From: Rhodobacter sp.
Lineage (GTDB): Bacteria > Pseudomonadota > Alphaproteobacteria > Rhodobacterales > Rhodobacteraceae
Direction of reading: 5' to 3'
Assembly (NCBI GenBank): GCA_020637555.1
Contig: JACKKF010000003.1
Coordinates: 372,001-436,000 of the forward strand
Length of the DNA: 64,000 nt
Under the pieces are notes generated by a model. The model saw nothing but the letters and a program-made list of their open reading frames with translations. It was not told where the DNA came from and made no database searches. A program made the translations under genes and the position numbers. Positions 61,158-64,000 of this stretch are shown here, in pieces (position 1 is the stretch's first letter; every line of letters starts with the position of its first letter).

Positions 61158-61467
61158 GGCGGAACCTCCAGTCTGTGTCCCCTTCGCCGGTGATCTCGAG
61201 GACGTAGGGTGTATCGATGGCGTGCTCGCCGGGGGCGAGCGGGCACTGGATCATCACGCCGCCGGGCAGTTCGATCTGGCCGAAATGCGCCTTGCCGCCA
61301 AGGATGGTCCAGGAATAGAGCGTGCCCTCGGTCGGCAGTTCGCAGGGCTCCGTTTCCCGCAGCGATCCGTCAATCGTCAGCGGGCGCGGCGGAAAATACA
61401 TCTCTCCGGTCTGCGGGTCGCGACTTCCCATCAGACATTTCTTTTCGTGATTGAGCTGGCTTTCCAT
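61150..61467 (-). CDS. DUF35/OB-fold partner of the thiolase-fold protein, degenerate zinc ribbon
   Basis: This 105-residue protein has MYFPPRP, matching the end of the DUF35 zinc ribbon, followed by an OB-fold (EGTLYSWTILGGKAHFGQIEL). The usual four zinc cysteines are not present; only Cys14 and one later Cys remain. The ATG at 61467 has GGTGGAG upstream; a GTG at 61476 is possible. DUF35 proteins dock on thiolase-fold enzymes and are needed for their activity. The gene overlaps its partner by 8 bp. Confidence 0.8.
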   Translation of the reverse strand: MESQLNHEKKCLMGSRDPQTGEMYFPPRPLTIDGSLRETEPCELPTEGTLYSWTILGGKAHFGQIELPGGVMIQCPLAPGEHAIDTPYVLEITGEGDTDWRFRRA

Positions 61468-61479
61468 GATCTCCACCTT

Positions 61480-61719
61480 CTATGCCGCGATCCGGTCGGG
61501 ATCGCGTGTCGCGACCTCGGATTGACTTGTCGGCTGATTCAAGAGGCCGCCCGCGCAGGTCGCCATGACGGCGCGCACACGGGAAGCAGGGCGGCAATAA
61601 TTGTCGACTGTGGTATCGAAAACAGCCGCGGCAGCGTGCCGCGAACCCGGGCACGAAGGCGCCGAGTGACCCCCGGGAGATCCCGCCTCCGCACGTCCTT
61701 GGCCATTGAATTCGAGCAT
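61480..61719 (-). CDS. Small ORF (79 residues) upstream of the DUF35 gene, hypothetical
   Basis: A near-ideal GGAGGAATAA precedes this ATG. The product begins MLEFNGQGRAEAGSPGG and has no recognised domain, signal or helix. It stops 12 bp before the DUF35 start, in the order expected of a first operon gene. Amino acid composition is unremarkable and no homologue is recognised, so it may be a leader, a species-specific small protein or the remnant of a larger gene. Confidence 0.45.
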   Translation of the reverse strand: MLEFNGQGRAEAGSPGGHSAPSCPGSRHAAAAVFDTTVDNYCRPASRVRAVMATCAGGLLNQPTSQSEVATRDPDRIAA

Positions 61720-61721
61720 TT

Positions 61722-61936
61722 ATTCCTCCGCAAGCGCACGGGGTCTGGCAAATTTCGATGTCCCGCGAGCTGCGCCCAGAATGCACCCATTAATTAAATA
61801 ATGCAATCTATTATATTGCGGGGCGGGCGCATGTCTGGCGGGCGCATTTTGCGGCAACGCAGCCGAAGGCGGGCCGCGTTCGGCGGCCAGACGTGTCTGT
61901 TACCGCGCGCGCAAGCGGCGGTCGGTTGCGGCCGCG
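61722..61936. other. Region between the EthD operon start and the FMN reductase stop
   Basis: An AT-rich core (61785-61820) is the likely promoter of the minus-strand EthD operon and carries an operator-like site. The rest, to 61936, is GC-rich with no supported gene. A plus-strand frame from 61801 lacks a ribosome-binding site and is antisense to the FMN reductase gene. Confidence 0.45.
61795..61810. promoter_or_regulatory. Operator-like site TAAAT-AATGCA-ATCTA
   Basis: This is the fifth copy of the TAGAT-N6-ATCTA dyad, with 9 of 10 arm positions matching, 76 bp upstream of the first frame of the EthD operon. GCAAT-N7-ATTGC arms overlap it (61803-61819). Confidence 0.45.
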
Positions 61937-62509
61937 TCAGTCCGCGCGGCCGGCCTTCAGGGTTCTGGACCACCACACGACGTCATCCAGCATCGTTTCG
62001 GCGGCAGTGCCCAGATAGGGGTAGTCGTCAAAGGACCCGTCGCGCAAAAGCGCGCGCAGTTCGAACAGCCCGATATGCACCGCACTGCGCACCGGGGCCA
62101 TCTGCAATTCGACGGCGATCAGTCGCAGGTGCTCGACTGCGCGCGCGCCGCCGACACCGCCATAGGCGACACAGGCAGCCGGTTTGCGGGTCATCTCGGA
62201 ATAGAGATAGTCGAGCGCGTTCTTCAGCGCCCCCGAGATGCTGTGATTGTATTCGGCAGTAATGAAGATGAAGCCGTCGAAGGCCTTCATGCGTTCGCTG
62301 AAAGCGACCGCAACAGGGTGTTCGGGCGGGGAATAGATCGGGGCGCGCTTTTCGGCGAAGAGCGGCAGGTCGAAGTCGCGCAGGTCGACGATCTCGAATT
62401 CGGCATCACGCCGCCGCGCAGCCATCTCCATGATCCAGTTCGCGGGCTTGTCAGCAAAACGAGAGGGGCGGGTCGTGCCGATAACGATGGCGATCTTGGG
62501 CAAGGTCAT
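61937..62509 (-). CDS. NADPH-dependent FMN reductase-family flavoprotein
   Basis: This 190-residue flavodoxin-fold protein has the FMN-phosphate loop GTTRPSRFADKPA, the segment ITAEYNHSISGALKNALDYL, and GGVGGARAVEHL, typical of FMN/azo/quinone reductases. Start codons at 62509 and 62524 are both possible, neither with a strong site; 62509 gives the conserved N-terminus. It could supply reduced flavin or reduce a quinone. No SsuD-type monooxygenase is nearby. Confidence 0.85.
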   Translation of the reverse strand: MTLPKIAIVIGTTRPSRFADKPANWIMEMAARRRDAEFEIVDLRDFDLPLFAEKRAPIYSPPEHPVAVAFSERMKAFDGFIFITAEYNHSISGALKNALDYLYSEMTRKPAACVAYGGVGGARAVEHLRLIAVELQMAPVRSAVHIGLFELRALLRDGSFDDYPYLGTAAETMLDDVVWWSRTLKAGRAD

Positions 62510-62537
62510 GGGTCGTCCGTTCATGGGGTGGCAGCCT

Positions 62538-63296
62538 TCAATGGGTGAAGGGCAATGAGAAATGGTCACGCGCGATCCGGTCTCGATGCGCGATCAACGG
62601 GGTTGTATCGACGTCGAGCAACGGTGCCATGATGCGGCACATTGCCAGGTAACGATCCGGCATTTCGCACATCGCGGCGTCCATGGGCTGGATCAGGTTC
62701 GAGAAACTCATCCAGTAGAGGTCGACCGCCGTCAGCGTATCCCCGATCAGAAACCGACTGCCGCGTGCGTGCTGCGCCGCGAGTCGCCGCGTGAGACTGG
62801 TCAGGATCGTCTCGATGCGCATGATGGCATCCGGCACCGAAACCGGGCTGCCGTATTTGCGGCCCATCTTGGGGGCCACGTCACGCTGCTTGGCGACCTC
62901 GGCCAGGGTGACGTTGCGCAGGTTCCAGCCCAGCCCGTCCTCGCCCAGGATCTCTTGTGCCAGGCCCATCATCTCGATCCGCAGGTCCTGATCCCGGGGG
63001 ATCAGCGCGGGTTCCGATGACAGGCGTTCGGCCAGAATCAGCTGTTCGGACCAGTGCGCCCTGGGGCGTTCGTCGTCATAGATCGCGACTGGCGCGTTGT
63101 CGTGCCCGGTCCATGCCTGCAATTCCGGGTTGTCCTGCCCGGCCATCTGGGCCACGCAGACGAAGGGAATGCGCTTGACCTCGAACACCGCGCGCGCCGA
63201 CAGCCCCCAGGGCGCCGGCACCCCGGGGCTGAGCACCAGCCTGAGGCCCGACGCGGCGCGGGCCTCGTCGATGGGGATGAACTTCAGCGCACTCAT
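62538..63296 (-). CDS. Glutathione S-transferase-like protein
   Basis: This 252-residue protein has a thioredoxin-like N-terminal part (SARAVFEVKRIPFVCVAQMAG) and an all-helical C-terminal part with the GST segment GDTLTAVDLYW. Its ATG overlaps the stop of the next GST gene (ATGA), so the two are coupled. The N-terminal domain is unusual for a GST. It may remove glutathione from, or add it to, a pathway intermediate. Confidence 0.78.
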   Translation of the reverse strand: MSALKFIPIDEARAASGLRLVLSPGVPAPWGLSARAVFEVKRIPFVCVAQMAGQDNPELQAWTGHDNAPVAIYDDERPRAHWSEQLILAERLSSEPALIPRDQDLRIEMMGLAQEILGEDGLGWNLRNVTLAEVAKQRDVAPKMGRKYGSPVSVPDAIMRIETILTSLTRRLAAQHARGSRFLIGDTLTAVDLYWMSFSNLIQPMDAAMCEMPDRYLAMCRIMAPLLDVDTTPLIAHRDRIARDHFSLPFTH

Positions 63297-63976
63297 GCGG
63301 GTTTGGTTCCGAAGAGCAGGGCGCGTTGTTCGTCCGTCAGCGGGGCAGGGGGCTTGACCGTCACCGTTTCCAGAACCCGCCGGATTGCGGGACGGTTTTC
63401 CATCCGTTGGTACCAGCTTTGGACATTGGGGTATTCGTCCAGTTCGAGCGCGTGATGCGACCGGAAAATCAGCCAGGTGAAGCAGGCGATATCGGCAATC
63501 GAGTAGTCGTCGGCGATGTAGTCGCGACCTTGCAGACGTGTGTCCAGGACCTTTGTCAGCCGGTTGATCTCGGTCGAGAAGCGGTTGATCGCGTAGGGCA
63601 GCTTGTCGGCCGCGTAATTCAGGAAATGCCCGGCCTGGCCAGCAATCGGTCCTTGACCCGAGACCTGCCAGAACACCCATTCCAGAACGGTTTTCCGGCC
63701 GCGCAGGTCGGTCGGCATCAGTTTGCCGTATTTCTCGGCGAGGTAGACCAGGATCGCGCCGGTTTCAAAAACCGAGATCGGCTCGCCACCATCGGCCGGG
63801 TCATGGTCGACAATCGCGGGGACCTTGTTGTTGGGGCTGATCTTGAGGAATTCGGGCGTGTATTGCTCGCCCTCCATGATGTTGACGGGGACGCGGTTGA
63901 CCGCGATTCCCAGTTCCTCGATCGCGATGACAGCCTTCAGGACGTTCGGGCCGCCGTTTCCATAGAGGTCAATCAT
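63293..63976 (-). CDS. Glutathione S-transferase (YfcG/Nu-like)
   Basis: This 227-residue GST has the N-terminal glutathione site (MIDLYGNGGPNVLKAVIA, NNKVPAIVDHD, and FETGAILVYLAEKYG) and the C-terminal helix with DYSIADIACFTWL. The pattern resembles Nu-class YfcG-type disulfide reductases. GAGGTGAGGAG lies upstream of its ATG, near the right edge of the window. It heads the two GST-like genes and the FMN reductase. Confidence 0.9.
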   Translation of the reverse strand: MIDLYGNGGPNVLKAVIAIEELGIAVNRVPVNIMEGEQYTPEFLKISPNNKVPAIVDHDPADGGEPISVFETGAILVYLAEKYGKLMPTDLRGRKTVLEWVFWQVSGQGPIAGQAGHFLNYAADKLPYAINRFSTEINRLTKVLDTRLQGRDYIADDYSIADIACFTWLIFRSHHALELDEYPNVQSWYQRMENRPAIRRVLETVTVKPPAPLTDEQRALLFGTKPA

Positions 63977-64000
63977 TCTGGCTCCTCACCTCTTGTTCGA

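Noticed and set aside
61937..62509. FMN reductase as SsuE of a sulfonate desulfonation system with the NitT/TauT transporter
   Set aside because: No SsuD/TauD-type oxygenase is present, the genes are 27 kb apart, and sulfatases explain the sulfur chemistry better.
1..64000. CRISPR arrays, insertion sequences, prophage, rRNA or tRNA genes
   Set aside because: No regularly spaced direct repeats, transposase or integrase motifs, or tRNA/rRNA-like sequences were recognised on either strand by eye.

Overview
The window is high-GC DNA whose gene content and synteny point to an alphaproteobacterium of the Rhodobacterales (Roseobacter/Rhodobacter group). Pointers are ccmF-ccmH-enoyl-CoA hydratase, clpP-clpX, enolase, a cytoplasmic SoeABC-like molybdoenzyme, and many ABC, TRAP and TTT solute transporters. 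This placement is inference from gene content; there is no rRNA, tRNA or CRISPR in the window.

Region 1 (1-22.6 kb) looks like core genome with a few accessory cassettes. In order it holds the 3' end of ccmF, ccmH, an enoyl-CoA hydratase, a soeCBA-like membrane molybdoenzyme (minus strand), clpP, clpX, and an arginine or methylarginine cassette. That cassette has a DDAH-like hydrolase, a TetR regulator, an AruH-like transaminase and an AruI-like TPP decarboxylase, chained by overlapping or nearly touching start and stop codons. It is divergent from a polar amino acid ABC transporter that has no ATPase gene beside it. Two EamA exporters, enolase, a small Pro/Ala-rich protein and an acyltransferase-SGNH O-acetylase follow.

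Region 2 (22.7-46.2 kb) is a catabolic island for what is probably a sulfated organic compound. It has a LysR regulator, a NitT/TauT-type ABC transporter with its binding protein 10 kb away on the other strand, a P450 with a separate phthalate-dioxygenase-type reductase, a RidA protein, an aldehyde dehydrogenase, two long cytoplasmic arylsulfatases, a formylglycine-generating enzyme, an SDR, a cyclase-family hydrolase and an EthD-like protein. It also has a 560-residue regulator made of two complete IclR units, and a tripartite tricarboxylate transporter with an alcohol dehydrogenase between its parts.

Region 3 (46.3-64 kb) holds side-chain degradation genes. These are a PEP mutase/isocitrate lyase family enzyme, a split TRAP transporter, a quinone-oxidoreductase-like MDR, a SnoaL-like protein, an acyl-CoA ligase, a nitronate-monooxygenase-like flavoprotein, an MBL hydrolase, a TetR regulator, three tandem EthD-like paralogues and an SDR. 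A thiolase-fold protein lacking the catalytic Cys sits with a degenerate DUF35 partner, and an FMN reductase and two GST-like proteins end the window. Four promoter regions here carry a candidate operator, TAGAT-N6-ATCTA, which would tie these units into one regulon.

Working model (inference): a sulfate ester is imported by the ABC transporter and desulfated in the cytoplasm by sulfatases matured by the local FGE. The product is oxidised by the P450 and aldehyde dehydrogenase, activated as a CoA thioester, and shortened by the SDR and thiolase-fold/DUF35 pair. The substrate cannot be named from sequence.
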